DNA from: Diphasiastrum complanatum
Lineage: Eukaryota > Streptophyta > Lycopodiopsida > Lycopodiales > Lycopodiaceae
Assembly (NCBI GenBank): GCA_029204225.1
Contig: CM055095.1
Span: 45,495,446-45,559,445 of the forward strand
DNA length: 64,000 nt
Reading direction: 5' to 3'
Part shown: positions 10,929 through 22,571 of the stretch, piece by piece
Position numbering within the stretch: the first letter of the stretch is position 1
Layout of the letters: the number at the start of each line of letters is the position of its first letter
The notes under the pieces: generated by a model
Databases searched by the model: none
Told to the model about the DNA's origin: nothing
What the model saw: only the letters and a program-made list of their open reading frames with translations
Made by a program: the position numbers and the translations under genes

Positions 10929-11126
10929 TTGAAAATGTCAAAAAAAAATAATTCTGTAACCTTGTCATTAGCTTCAACAATGTCATTGCTAGCAGGTGTG
11001 CCTATCTACAAGGATCAACATCAACAAGCATTATCCTGGGATCTTTTTTTGGATGGCGTCGACTACCCATTTGTCAATGAACAAGATTATCATGAATGGC
11101 CACCGGACCCATATGGCTATTATTGA
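10929..11126 (+). CDS. Small unrecognised ORF before an LTR-like edge
   Basis: A 65-residue ORF starts MKMSKKNNSVTLSL and ends in an acidic, aromatic tail (DYHEWPPDPYGYY). I do not recognise it. About 60 bp after its stop comes a purine-rich tract and an LTR-like TGTTGGAGGG, so it may be the tail of a retroelement polyprotein. A 60 bp segment around 10700-10760 (GTATTGAGCAAGTTAC) recurs at about 10905-10965 overlapping its start, so part of it is duplicated non-coding sequence. Confidence 0.25.
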   Translation: MKMSKKNNSVTLSLASTMSLLAGVPIYKDQHQQALSWDLFLDGVDYPFVNEQDYHEWPPDPYGYY

Positions 11127-11173
11127 AAATTTGCATTCAAGCTTCGAGACATGTGTCATGGAACCGCCACCAA

Positions 11174-11560
11174 TTTTGGTGGGGGATACTGTTGGAGGGT
11201 TTGTGGACCCCGAGGCAACCCTAACCCTAGTTAATAAGTGAGAGGGATTTGAAACCCTGCATGTGTAAGTCCAACCCGATGATCACATAGTTATTTGATA
11301 ATTAGAATGTCAATTAAAGGACTTTGGGCCTTTTTGCGGGACTTTTAATGTCATGGGGCCTAAATGTCAAGTTAGTGAATAAAGTTGGGTTTCCCTCCAA
11401 TTTTGGATGGTTCCCACTCTTTTTTAAATTTGAATAATTAGGGAGGTAGAAATGGACCAATAGGATTCAGAGGCCAGGGTCCTCCTCTCTACTATAATAA
11501 GGGACCAACTCGAGTTTCTTACACGTACATATCTTCATTTCAATAAAGTAGATTGGTTCT
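11174..11560 (+). repeat. Candidate LTR with preceding polypurine tract
   Basis: TTTTGGTGGGGGATAC followed by TGTTGGAGGG at 11190 has the form of a polypurine tract joined to an LTR start. Downstream there is a TATA-like ACTATAATAAGG (about 11501) and an AATAAAG (about 11543), as in LTR promoters and polyadenylation sites. No partner copy lies in the window, so the right end is not defined. Confidence 0.4.
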
Positions 11561-11873
11561 CTTGTGAAATGGATTTATGAATGTCCTTTCTCTCTATCAC
11601 TTTTCCTCCATCTCTCATGCTTTTATTGTGTTTTGCTAATTGTTGGATCTGATTGTTATTGAGATTGCATGTTTTTATACTTTTTGTGAGAGAGAAAGGG
11701 TAAGCTATCTTCATTGTGGGTCTAGTGTCAATGGATGTAGTGTTAATGCTTAGGGTTAATGGATGTTAGAGTTAGATGTGAATCTTCCATTCATGCTAAA
11801 ATCTAAACTATGCTATCGCTCTCATGAGAACGAATCTATGCGTGACAACTAACTTCATCTCATCGATGCTAGA

Positions 11874-12233
11874 TTGATTGATTCTTGGGTTGAGGATAGA
11901 CAAGGAAAGAAACTCACTACAAAGAGCAAGAGTGAGTTTGATATTCATAGTTTGGAAAATTATGTTTTTACATGTTATGAGGCATTTTGTAAACTTCTCT
12001 TGAGATTAAGTGAAGCATCCAAAGAGGACACTTACATCCTTGAGCAAGTATTTAGCCTCAAGAAGATCAAGATTGTATTTGATTTCAAGATTAGATCCAT
12101 CATGGATAAAGTTCATAGTATGTGGACTAGTCAAGCTAGTATGCTTAATCTTGATAATCAACACTTTGCTCATCTTATGATTTTGATCTCTATGATCTTT
12201 GTGATCTTTATGAGGCATGGAGGCCCAACGTGA
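11874..12233 (+). CDS. Unrecognised ORF, 119 aa
   Basis: An open frame of 119 codons lies in otherwise AT-rich sequence. The first half is charged (VEDRQGKKLTTKSKSEFD) and the second half hydrophobic (LMILISMIFVIFM). I do not recognise the protein and see no splice signals that clearly extend it. It follows an LTR-like segment and may be a retroelement leader or gag relic, or chance. Confidence 0.2.
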   Translation: MIDSWVEDRQGKKLTTKSKSEFDIHSLENYVFTCYEAFCKLLLRLSEASKEDTYILEQVFSLKKIKIVFDFKIRSIMDKVHSMWTSQASMLNLDNQHFAHLMILISMIFVIFMRHGGPT

Positions 12234-12249
12234 TTTTTGAGTCAATTTG

Positions 12250-14480
12250 GAGATCTATCAAAATTGTGTGTATTTTCTTCTCTCTCTACCCAAGAGCAAA
12301 AATGGTTCCTTCTCTCTCTACCCTAGGAGAGGAGCTTGTTTTGCCTTAGGTTTTCATGAAGTTTTTCCATACGTGTGAAACAACTTTGGTTTTAGTTTTG
12401 TGAGTATTTTTTACAAAGAAAATCAAACTTTCACCAATTCTCTCAATCCTCACAACGTAACATTCGCAGACTGGTCCATTGTGTTCAGCAAGTAATTTTC
12501 CATCTTTAACTAGGTCGGTGAATGTTTCCAAAAAGTTTTGATGAAACTATAAGGAATTTAGTGAAAATTTTCCATCAAGAACCCTTGCATGACTAGAACT
12601 AAGCTTCGCCGGTCTCAGACAAGCCAGATCCATCCCAGATCCAGTTACAATTAAGAGAGCGAATGTTAGTTCTTAGCAATTTGCAAGAAATTAATTTTTT
12701 GTCAACAAATTAGTACAAAGAACCTTTGATTGTCAAACCTTCGCCAAGAGGACTAGAAAGAGACTATATGCAAATCTATGTCCAATTTGCGAACGTTCCT
12801 AGTGGAGAATTAAAAAAAAAAATTCCCCAAAAAAGTGTCTCATCTGCATAGAACTTGATACGCCAATTGCTTACTCAATTGCACAGAGGTCATACGCCAT
12901 AATGTTCACTATTTAATATCATCTCCATTCCATGTTCCATCCCTTCTTGACACTGACTTTGATCATATCTATATAACCTTCAATCTTGTTCATATGTTAT
13001 ATCCATCTGTTAGACCCATCTATTACATTCATATGTTACTCCACTTTCTATATTTTGTTTGTAATTTCTTCATCCGCACTAATCAATCTTTTATTTACTC
13101 TTTTCTTTTCTTCCTTAAAAAAATAAAAACAATCAAAACAAGTGGGGCACCACGGTTGTGCAACCCTTGAAGCAATCTCTTACATCACGACAATACTGCA
13201 TTCTGGCCATGACTATTGAGGTTGTGAGATTAGCTTCATTTCAGATATTTCCTGATGAGACAATTCAACAATACACCAGACGACTGTACAATCTGGTGAA
13301 ATACAATGATCTATTAAGCCCAAAGACCATAATGTAGAACTATTATATCGGATTACTTGACAAGATATCTGGTATGAAGAAGTTCACAATCATATTTAAT
13401 CTGAAATATGTGCATGATATTGATAAGTTTGTATTGTATATTTAAAAATTGGATATTAGTTCGTTGTAAGTTTTAAATATAGATTTCAAAGTTACAACAA
13501 ATTGATAAGATTTGGTGTGAGTGAATAGAGATCACAATAGTTGTAATATGCAACATTGATGTACTTCATATGACTAATGACCTTGATTCTTTAAGAATAT
13601 GTCTAGATGAATCTTGGATGTTTGAATACCGCAATTCCTGTGATCGCCTCCCAAATACATTGCCAATTTTTTGAAAACATAATATCGGTTGGAAAATTGT
13701 ACTCATGAATATAATCCGTCATGCATGGGTCTTTACATCTGTTGGGACCGCCTGGTAATGGATATTTATTAGGAATCTTCACATAATCATACAACATAGG
13801 TGAAGTTTACAAAATGATGTGGGCTGTTATACAAATTATCATGTAAGCAAGACTACATGCATGAGACTAGTACATGAGAAGATAAAATTATCATTGTTGC
13901 ATTTTGGAAGGGAAAATTGTGGTGTGTTTGAGCTTTGACAACATATGAGGACATAGTGCTTGTGAGATGATGCAATTCATGTGTTTGTACTTAATCCTAA
14001 CATGAGTATTCGTGGCATCAGCAAGAAAGAAAGTTTCAAGCTCCCTAGAGTTGTTAACTCTCATATAAGCTAAAATTAGAATAACTATGTTACTTGATTA
14101 ATAAGATTCAAAAAAATGGAGGAAACAACAGAAACACGTGCAATGCTCAAATGGATGCTCAAATGGGCCAACATTTATATGTCATCTTGATCAAGATGCT
14201 ACCAAAAACGAGAATGTTGTTTAGATTTTCATACTTTTATATTTGTGAACTCTATTCATTCCATGTATAGATCATACCTGCTTAAGAAGCTGAAGATGAA
14301 GAGATCAAAGAAGAAGAACAACAACAACTAACGTTACCACTAATGGAGGAAGGAAGAAGGAAGAGGGACGGGATTTATAATTTGAAGATGCTTGACACTT
14401 GCTTTGCTTTCATCGTTCTCGCCAGTGTTGCCGGCATTCAAAGGACAGACAGGGTGGAGCAGGAGCAGGAGCAGGATCAG
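12250..14480. other. Gene-poor stretch with a weak gag-like relic
   Basis: Mostly AT-rich sequence without convincing genes. At about 13170-13420 on the plus strand a frame reads as a degenerate retroelement gag (ETIQQYTRRLYNLVKYNDLL, then a stop). Nothing else is supported. Confidence 0.35.
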
Positions 14481-14808
14481 GAGGCTAGACGTTGATGGGT
14501 GCAGAAGTCAGGATGATGCAAAGGAGACTGCAAGTTGTGGAATGTGATTCGGCGAGTATCAGGCCAATTCGCTGTCGCAGAGCTGCAGCAATGCATTGCC
14601 CACCAGGAATTGGTCTGTGCCATGGAGCAGCAACATTTATAAAGGAAGGCAACGGCACAAAAAGGTGGAAGAGAGGCAATGCAGATGCTGCAAAAGGATT
14701 GACATCAGAGAGAAAAGGTCGGCATCTCAGCCCCGGAAAGAAGATCTAGTTTCGGGTTTCGGAAGACGAAAAAAACAAGTGGATTTGGCTTCAAATCCTA
14801 TCTTACTC

Positions 14809-14817
14809 TATATATAG
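14809..14817 (+). promoter_or_regulatory. TATA box of the pyruvate kinase gene
   Basis: TATATATAG lies about 65 bp upstream of the pyruvate kinase ATG at 14881, leaving room for a short leader. Confidence 0.6.
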
Positions 14818-14880
14818 CCGAAGAATTTGTGTGGCAAGTTAGATCTTTGGGATTGAAATAGGGGATAACTGAAGGCAAAG

Positions 14881-15144
14881 ATGAGAAACTTTAGCCTTCA
14901 GAAATTAGTGAAAGAATCTCCAGATGGGCCAGGAATGGTAGTCAAAACGAAGATCGTGTGTACGCTGGGACCAAAGTCAAGGGACGTGCCAATGCTGGAG
15001 AAGCTACTCAAATCAGGTATGAATGTTGCCAGGTTCAATTTCTCCCATGGCACTCATGAGTACCATAAAGAGACTCTAGACAACCTCAAAACAGCCATGA
15101 ACAACACCAAGATTATGTGTGGTGTGTTGCTTGACACCAAGGTG

Positions 15145-15187
<43 letters not shown>

Positions 15188-17333
15188 GAAACATAAGCAA
15201 CATTGATGCTTTGAGGATGAAAATTCCATTTTTAGTACATAGTTTCTGTAAAACTTCGATTCTTTGATTACCTCTGTGGGAAACATCAGCAACGGTTGAT
15301 AATTTGAGGAAGAAATATCCATTTTTCGTGCATCACTTCTGCGTAACTTGATTTCTTTGATTACTATGAAGCCAATGATTGCGTTAGTGATCTACAATTA
15401 CCTCACTGATAAGCTTTTTTTAAAGCTACCCATCAACCGATTGCATGGTTGCTTACAAGTTACAGGACAACATGACTAGCAACTTCGAGCTAAAATAAGT
15501 TGCTCTTTTTTAGTCAGATTATCTACGCAGAAACCTGCTGCCAACTGTCATCAGGCTGAGGTCGCTGTGTAGCTAAAGGCTAGCCTATCATCAATATTAT
15601 GCTCATCCATATACATTGAGTTTTGATTGTTGCTTATAACAACTCCAAAAGATTTGTCACATTGCATATTTGTGGTCTGTAACCTTCTGCTTAGAAGATA
15701 CCTTTCTTTTGTTTCTGGAGAGGCTAGAGTCTGCAAGAATGAAGAAATGTTTTGAAGCCAAAGTATTGTCAGAACTAGGTGAAGCTATAATAATATTGAA
15801 GAAAATTTCTGGTTAGCAGCACCAAATTTTCATTTCATTACGACCGTGTGAACCTTTTCATTTATATCTCAATTTACTTGTCGTATTGACAGTGGGTTGC
15901 TGTATCATACTGTGTCAGGGTCCCGAGATCCGTACTGGTCTGCTAAAGGATGGGACTCCAATTGAACTTGTGGAAGGCAAGGAGATCACAATTACAACTA
16001 ATTATGCCATTTACGGTGATAAAGATACCATTGCTATGAGCTATAAGAGGCTTGCAGAAGATGTTTATCCTGGAAATGTAATCCTTTGTTCAGATGGAAC
16101 GATCACCCTTACCGTTTTGTCAACTGATAAGGCAAAAGGTATTATCAAGTGTAGGTGCGAGAACACTGCCATGCTGGGTGAAAAAAAGAATGTGAATTTA
16201 CCCGGGGTTGTTGTGGATCTGCCAACAATTACTGAGAAAGACAAGGATGACATTTTACGATGGGGTGTCCCAAATGGCATAGATTTTATTGCTCTTTCAT
16301 TTGTGAGAAAGGGTCAAGACCTTATCAATGTTAAAAAGCTTCTAGGTGAACACACTGAAACAATAAGGCTGATTTCTAAGGTCCGTAGACCCTCCTAATT
16401 GTCTGATCAAGATAAGTCAACGTCTTTGTTTGCTTTATGACTTTTACAATCTCGTTGCCTACTTTACCTTAAAAAGTTTCCATTTGACAATGGTTGATCT
16501 ATGTGCAGGTGGAAAATCAGGAAGGTCTTGTGAATTTTGATGACATTTTACGGGAATCAGATGCAATTATGGTAGCTAGGGGTGATCTGGGTATGGAAAT
16601 TCCAACTGAAAAAATCTTTTTGGCACAAAAAATCATGATTCACAAATGCAATGTTGCTGGTAAGCCTGTTGTAACTGCAACGCAAATGCTGGAATCAATG
16701 ATTAAGGCACCACGTCCAACTAGGGCCGAAGCCACGGATGTGGCCAATGCTGTCATTGATGGAACTGATGCTGTCATGCTTAGTGGAGAAACAGCAGCAG
16801 GAAATTATCCTGACATAGCTGTAAAAACCATGCATAATATATGCAGAGAGGCAGAAGCATCACTGGATTATGAAACTAATTTCATGAGATTCTTGAAACA
16901 AGTACCACTTCCAATGGCTCCTTTGGAAAGTCTTGCCTCATCTGCGGTTCGAACAGCCAGCCATGTTGGAGCTTCTTTGATTATTGTACTTACATGCGGG
17001 GGCTCTACAGCGCAGCTGGTTGCCAAGTATCGGCCCAGTGTACCAATTCTGTCAGTTGCTGTGCCAGTTATAAAGAGTGATACTTTACACTGGTCTTTCA
17101 GCTCTGAATCACCGGCACGACACGGCCTCATAGTCCGTGGTTTGATCCCTCTTTTAGCTGAAGGATCTGCCAAAGCAACAGATGGTGAATCCAATAATGA
17201 CTTCCCAAGTGATGAGATCCTTGGTTCTGCCATTCACACTGCATTAAAAAGAGGACTTGTGCAGAAAGGTGACATAATTGTAGCTCTACACCGCCTCAAT
17301 GATTCATCAGCAATCAAGCTGATGAACATTTGA
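14881..17333 (+). CDS. Pyruvate kinase, cytosolic type (3 exons)
   Basis: Converts phosphoenolpyruvate and ADP to pyruvate and ATP, the last step of glycolysis. Exons are 14881-15141, 15919-16380 and 16509-17333; all junctions are in phase 0 and the protein is 515 residues, normal for plant cytosolic forms. The N-terminus has TKIVCTLGP and NFSHGTHEYH. Exon 2 opens with GPEIRTG and holds the B domain. The active-site signature LISK-VENQEGL is cut by intron 2 right after the Lys (residue 241). IMVARGDLGMEIP (261-273), TATQMLESM and PTRAEATDVANAV follow. No transit peptide is visible, supporting a cytosolic enzyme. Donors are GTGGGT and GTCCGT, the second weak. Intron 1 carries a TC array. No damage is seen. 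It stands alone between transposon relics. Confidence 0.95.
15147..15185 (+). repeat. TC microsatellite in intron 1 of pyruvate kinase
   Basis: About 19 TC units start 5 bp after the intron 1 donor, so they lie right at the splice site. Confidence 0.95.
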
Positions 17334-17891
17334 GTCAGGGATTTGAAATTTTCTTCTTTTCGTACAAATAGTGAATAAGTATGCTTGTTCATGTGGGGCA
17401 TATCACAGAATCATCATCCTATAAAACAAATAAGAAACTGCTCTGGCCTAGGCTGAGGCACCATAACCAGGAACTCATGTGCTTTGTTATTGAAGTCATG
17501 ACTGTGAAGGACATTGTGAATTTGAAACTTTGTATGTTGCATCCAGATGCCAATGCCCTGTTTTTCATTTGGATCATGAGTTAACTTTCCAAGTTTTGTA
17601 CATAGCACCTCATCAGTGTTTTAATTTTCCCATTGCATTTTCCACATGAACAAATTTTGGTGACAAGTCTATTCGAATGTTTATTTGAAAGTATTCTATG
17701 TTTTATTTTGAATCCAGTTAGTGCAAATTGGTGCATTTTTTTTTATCAAAATAAAAACTTTTGAAAAAATGTCAAAAGAAACTTCAAATTTCAAAATAAA
17801 GTTCAGGCTTTTAGATTCAAAAACTCTCAAATCTAGATTCTTTTGAACCGTACACCATCATTCTTATCCTTTTTTATGAGTCCTTTTATTT

Positions 17892-19644
17892 TTGTATGGT
17901 AGTTTTTCAATGTTTTTGCTAGTTATTGGAGTCATTAAGTTTGGGGTGTTTTTTCCTATAGATGGTGTGAATCCCTTTCAAGATTTGAGTAGCAGATGGA
18001 GTTCTTGGCCTGTTATTTTAGTGAATTATAATTTGCCACCTTGGCTAGCAACAAAAAGATTACTTGTTATGATGTCATTGCTTATTCCTGGTCCAAAACA
18101 AGTAAAAGAAGATAAGATAGATGTTTATCTAAAAGTCCTTGTGGAAGAGTTGCTGGAATTGTGGAATGAAATACCCGCTTACGATGTCACACGGTCGATG
18201 CATGAAGGGATACATTTTACTCTAAGAGGTATTTTGCTATGGATAGTCCATGATTTTCTTGCATATGGCTTGCTTGCGGGATGTAGAGTGAAGGGATATC
18301 TTGCTTGTCCAATTTGTGGCCAAGAAGGAGAAGGCAGATGGTCAGAATATCTATGTAAAGTAGCGTATTGTGGACATAGAAAGTTCCTTCCTCACGATCA
18401 CAAGTTTCAAAAAATGAGGAGTGCATTCAATGGAGAGATCGACAATCGAGATCCTCCTCTCAAAGTGACAACAGATGACGTTTTTATATGGACAAAAGCA
18501 CACACAACATGGAGTAGTAGTCACCCACGTAAAAAGAAGGATGATCCTTCAAAAGTAACGGGATGGAAGAGATTATCTATTTTGTATAGTTTACCATATT
18601 GGCAGGTATATGTAATTTCATCTTAATATGAGTTACACAATAGTTAATATTTTTGTTTGTGTTTATATGTGCATGTACATCATCATATGATCTAACAATA
18701 TTGGTATGTTTATGTGGCATGTATAGCATCTTCCGATTCAAAATACATTGGATGTTATGCATGTGGAAAAGAATGTAGCCGAAAACATTCTAAAAACTAT
18801 TCTTAGAATAGGTGACAAAGATTCAATCAAAGTGCGGGAAGACATGAAAGAGCTCGGTATTAGACACTCTCTCTGGCCAAGGAGATGTGAAAATGATACG
18901 AAGAATTTTTTTTGGTCGTATGCACCATACACATTCACAAAGCAAGGAAAGGAGACCTTTTTTTCGATTGTAAAATATATGAAAACTCCGACAGGATACA
19001 GTGCCTCTATGAGAAAACACATTGCAGGTTTTTTTATACTCAACTTATTCTATTGCATGTTATAACTCAACTATGCAAACCTCATTGTGCCTAATTGGTG
19101 TCTCGTACTCATGTTATATTGATACCAATTGAATGTATCATTCTTGTTTGAAACAGACGGAAAGCTTAAGAGCATGAAAAGTCAAGACTATCATGTCTTC
19201 ATGCAACAAATACTTCCACTGGCTGTACGTTGCGACATATCTGACATAGCACGAGCTAGCATTTTAAAGATTAGTCATTTTTTTAGAATGATATGTGCGC
19301 AAACTATAGACCCATCAAAACTAGAATCTCTACAACTAGAAGTGGTTGAGGTACTTTGTGTTTTAGAAAGATCTTTTCCACCATCATTTTATGATATTAT
19401 GACACATCTTGCTGTCCACCTTGTAGAGGAGATTAGAATTTGTGGGCCTGTTAGTTTGCGATGGATGGATCCATTTGAAATAATCATGAAACCTTTAAAA
19501 CAAAATGTGAAAAATTTAACAAGGCCAGAGGGGTGTATGGTGGCAACTTATGCAATTGAAGAGGCACTTGGCTTTTATACAGAATACATCCAAGCCTGTG
19601 AAGGAAATTCTCGTAGAGTATGGGATGGAGAAGAAGATCCATGA
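17892..19644 (+). pseudogene. CACTA (En/Spm) TNP2-type transposase, N-terminally truncated
   Basis: Three exons with good splice sites read as the C-terminal part of a TNP2 transposase: 17892-18605, 18727-19027 and 19157-19644. Exon 1 has DGVNPFQDLSSRWSSWPVIL, YNLPPWLATKRLLVMMSLL and the Cys/His region ACPICGQEG...YCGHRKFLPHDH. Exon 2 has LDVMHVEKNVAENIL. Exon 3 holds the DUF4218-like domain (MKSQDYHVFMQQILPLAVR; FPPSFYDIMTHLAVHLVEEI) and stops at 19642-19644. The several hundred residues normally found before DGVNPF are missing, and I found no CACTA terminal inverted repeats. The remaining exons are surprisingly clean. It is probably a dead element fragment next to pyruvate kinase. Confidence 0.85.
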
Positions 19645-19984
19645 ATGAACAGTGTGGTTCTTGAAGGAAACGGCACTTATACGAGTTTTGATAGGCACTT
19701 ATATGAGCTTTGATAGCATGTGGGTTGTTAAAAAAAAAATTATGATTGCACAATGTGCTAACATTACTAGTACATTCCTCTTCATTTACGATAAGTGAAG
19801 AGATATGGTTCGCGAGAAATCTTTTGCGATCATGAAACAGTCGCGAAAGCGAAGCAACCACGATTGAATGCAATTCGATGGAGTTCAGATATGGTCGCTA
19901 GACACTGCCAACTGAACGACTCCTACAGTCCTCCAGAATGTAGTCAGGCACTGTTGATCTACGTTTATAAATTAATGTAGCATT

Positions 19985-20480
19985 CAACGAATTCAACCAA
20001 TGTGCGGAATTGAAATTAATGGGAGAATCAGACACACGAATAATAGCAGACACATTTGCATACAAGATCATACAACGTAAAAGAAGACGTGCACAATGGC
20101 TACAAGATCATCTATTGATTTTAATTGACTCTTCAAGCACTACATGTAGATCCACGTAGTGCGTTGGCATGAGAGAAATACAGTTATCTCACGAATAGAT
20201 GTCTCGCTTACTAGCGGACTTGTGGATCTCTATGAATCCTGATCACAGAACTTGTCTCGCACGTGGGCGGACTTCTTGTCTATATTTTGTCTTGATTGCT
20301 TACTAGCATCAAACTGCTACACTTCTGTGTATTCTGTCATCACGTATCAAGTATCATCTAGCAAGCATATAGTCGATCTATGTAACTTTTAAGATTAGAG
20401 TGACTAAACATCTACAACTAATCAGGAATTACAAGAGTGGCAGATTAGCAAGACCTAGAGTGTATCTGTTGATGTCATGC
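19985..20480 (-). repeat. Probable 3' LTR of the minus-strand copia derivative
   Basis: The stretch follows (in minus direction) the end of the copia RNase H frame, where a 3' LTR belongs. No second copy is available in the window, so the limits are approximate. Sequence 19645-19985 to its left holds no recognised gene. Confidence 0.3.
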
Positions 20481-21290
20481 CATCAGATCAAATATCTGTA
20501 CTTCCGGGTACTTGCATGATCTTCGCTGGTACTTTTTTTTGGAGCGTGAGGGCAGAAAGTCTTTCGCGATGTTTTTTGTGTCGTGTCGTTGGTTTCGTTT
20601 CCATCGTCTCACTTTCTTGTGCTCGACTGCAAAAGATTCTCGTTCGCGAATCTTTCGTGTTCGTATCTTCTCGTCAAGTGTTCGCGAATCTTTCATGCTT
20701 CGTGTCTCTTGACCTTTGTGTTCGCAAACATCTTCGTCAGGCAGAGAGCTGAAAGCTAGCAAAGATTTGTAATTAGAAACGTTTTGTTTCTTCAGCTCCC
20801 TCTCAAAGCATGATAGCTTTACGATCCCGAGACTGCTCCTTTGTCTCTCAAAGAGTCCTTTGTCTAGGGCTTTGGTGAAGATATCAGCAACCATATCCTT
20901 CATTCCGATGAAGGTGGTCTGCAGCATCTTCTTTTCAATTAGATCCTTGATCAAGTGGTACTTGATCGCAATGTGCTTCATTTTGGAATGGAACACGAGA
21001 TCTTTCATTAGGTGTATTGCAGAGGTGTTTTCCATCTGCAAGACTAGAGACTTGTTCCTTGTTTCGCCCAATTCATCCAGGAACTGCCTTAGCCAGATTA
21101 TCTTGTTGGCCATCTTTGCTGCTGCAACGTACTCTGCTTCACCAAGATGACTGGGCTACAACGGTCTGCTTCTTGCTGACCCAGAGAACTGTTGCTCCTG
21201 ATGCGATAGTGCATCCTCTTGAGACGCTTTTACAATCATCCTTGAGAGATGCCCAGCTAGCATCACTACAGGAAAGTATCCTGAAATTGA
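20475..21290 (-). pseudogene. copia RNase H, deletion-derived element
   Basis: On the minus strand the copia RNase H is readable: DASWASLKDDCKSVSRG and VSKKQTVVAQSS (about 21270-21150), then after a one-base slip GEAEYVAAAKMANKIIWLRQ, and HSKMKHIAIKYHLIKDLIEK and VADIFTKAL. The frame then continues for about 100 Lys/Arg/Ser-rich residues beyond the usual end and stops at 20475-20477. That tail contains repeated TTCGCGAA-type motifs and is probably non-coding LTR-proximal sequence that happens to be open. Upstream it is joined directly to a gag zinc knuckle, so most of pol is gone. Confidence 0.8.
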
Positions 21291-21600
21291 CCCTTCTTGT
21301 GGCAGTGATTACACTCAATCTTGGGATTGAGCCAGCATGTAACTATTGTATGCCCGTCTCTTCTGCATCTCACGCAAGTCTTCTTGTCTGCACCTTGTTG
21401 CTTCGACCTCCCTTTGCTCTTCTAGTTGCCTTTGCTGGTCCCCTCTGCTTCCTGTTCACGCTCCTGCCTCTTATTCGACTCTCTCTTAGGCTTAAATTAT
21501 TTTTTGAACTTTTTTTTGCTGTCGTAGAGGGCCTGGTCAGAACCATCTTTGTGATCAAGATGTTCTCTGCCTGCTCCACCAGTTCAGCAAACATGATCTA
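21275..21600 (-). pseudogene. Retroelement gag nucleocapsid relic
   Basis: The minus strand reads FAELVEQAENILI, then a long Lys/Arg/Gln/Ser-rich stretch broken by stops, then the zinc knuckle CVRCRRDGHTIVTC (CX2CX4HX4C) and a second, damaged one, CNHCHKKGQF. It runs straight into RNase H of the same strand at about 21275, with protease, integrase and reverse transcriptase missing. The two parts are best seen as one internally deleted element. Confidence 0.65.
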
Positions 21601-21789
21601 AATGATTTTTTATTTTTATTTGTTTTTCAAATTTTTTGTTTTCAATATTTAATTGTTAAGTTTTGTTTGGAAAAGACAGAAGAAAAAAAAAATGAGAGAA
21701 GACCGATGAGCAAAAGTCATAAAAGTCATCAGAATGGAAAAAGAGGAAGGAAAGTATTTTTGATGGAAAATGACTTATAAAATCACTAT

Positions 21790-22150
21790 TTTGGTCATAT
21801 GTTGCCTATACAGCATTGGAAACCTTTGTTGAGCTTTCAGATTGTACATCCACTTCAGGTATATCTATATTGAGTTGGGCGAAGGTTCTTTTCCAGAAAA
21901 AGTCCATTTTTTGAGTTAGGCGAATGATCAACATTATGCCATTTTGGGAACCTTCGCCGAGAACCTTACTCTCCTTAGGAACCTTTGCTGACATGCTAAA
22001 TGGCCTTAAAATGTCAAAATTAGGTTGGCCATAAGATCAGATCCTGAAAAATTGCTATGACAGAAGTTGGGCGAAGGTTCATCCTTTGCTAACCCTAGAA
22101 AACGTTCGTCAAATAGGTTCAGAGTATCATAAACCTTCGCCGAGATTTTT
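21790..22150. repeat. Region with repeated CGAAGGTTC motif
   Basis: GGGCGAAGGTTC, its complement AACCTTCGCC(G)AG and close variants occur about six times in both orientations. No gene is seen. It may be LTR or leader sequence of an unplaced retroelement. Confidence 0.4.
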
Positions 22151-22309
22151 ATAGCCTACTTTCACAGTACTGTACAAGCCTGCAAATTGTTGTTCAGAAC
22201 TGATCAGGTAAATATTCACAATCACGATGCGAATATCAAGCCAGTTCCCTAGAAGGATAACAAGGAGGCAATCAATCTTGTTGACAGAAAGGGCAAAAGA
22301 AAGTACTCG

Positions 22310-22571
22310 ATTCCTTGATATCCATCCGGTTGGAACAAGATTCTATGTCATCCTCAGAGATGACTAGAACACCACAGCTTACCAGTCGTGCTAAGATTAA
22401 TTCGTTGAAGGAGGAATCTCGTCGAGCGCCAGTTCACGAGATGTCATTAAATGTCTCAAATTCCTCATCTACGTCCATTGCTGCCTTTTCCTCTTGAAAA
22501 CGAAGAACTTCTTTTTCGAGCTCGTTAATGGCGTTTCCAAAAGAAATGAGATTTTCTACGGGAGTCGTCAT
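22310..22571 (-). pseudogene. Ty3/gypsy gag start, minus-strand element
   Basis: Reading on the minus strand, ATG at 22571 begins MTTPVENLISFGNAINELEK and continues EVLRFQEEKAAMDVDEEFE. The opening MTTP, the acidic ELE...M-VEE pattern and the position after a leader match the gag of the gypsy element at 57039. A stop comes at 22434-22436, and only faint gag sequence follows to about 22310. With the primer site and LTR to its right it forms the 5' end of a gypsy element whose rest is missing. Confidence 0.65.

Noticed and set aside
14492..14817. Short ORFs just upstream of pyruvate kinase
   Set aside because: Low-complexity composition, overlap with the TATA region, and no homology recognised; not supported as an upstream gene.
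16868..17233. 121-residue minus ORF inside pyruvate kinase exon 3
   Set aside because: It is the shadow of a conserved coding exon on the other strand.
20475..20760. Lys/Arg-rich extension of the copia RNase H frame as a novel nuclear protein
   Set aside because: It follows the normal end of RNase H, contains short repeats and lies where the LTR should begin; a chance open frame is simpler.
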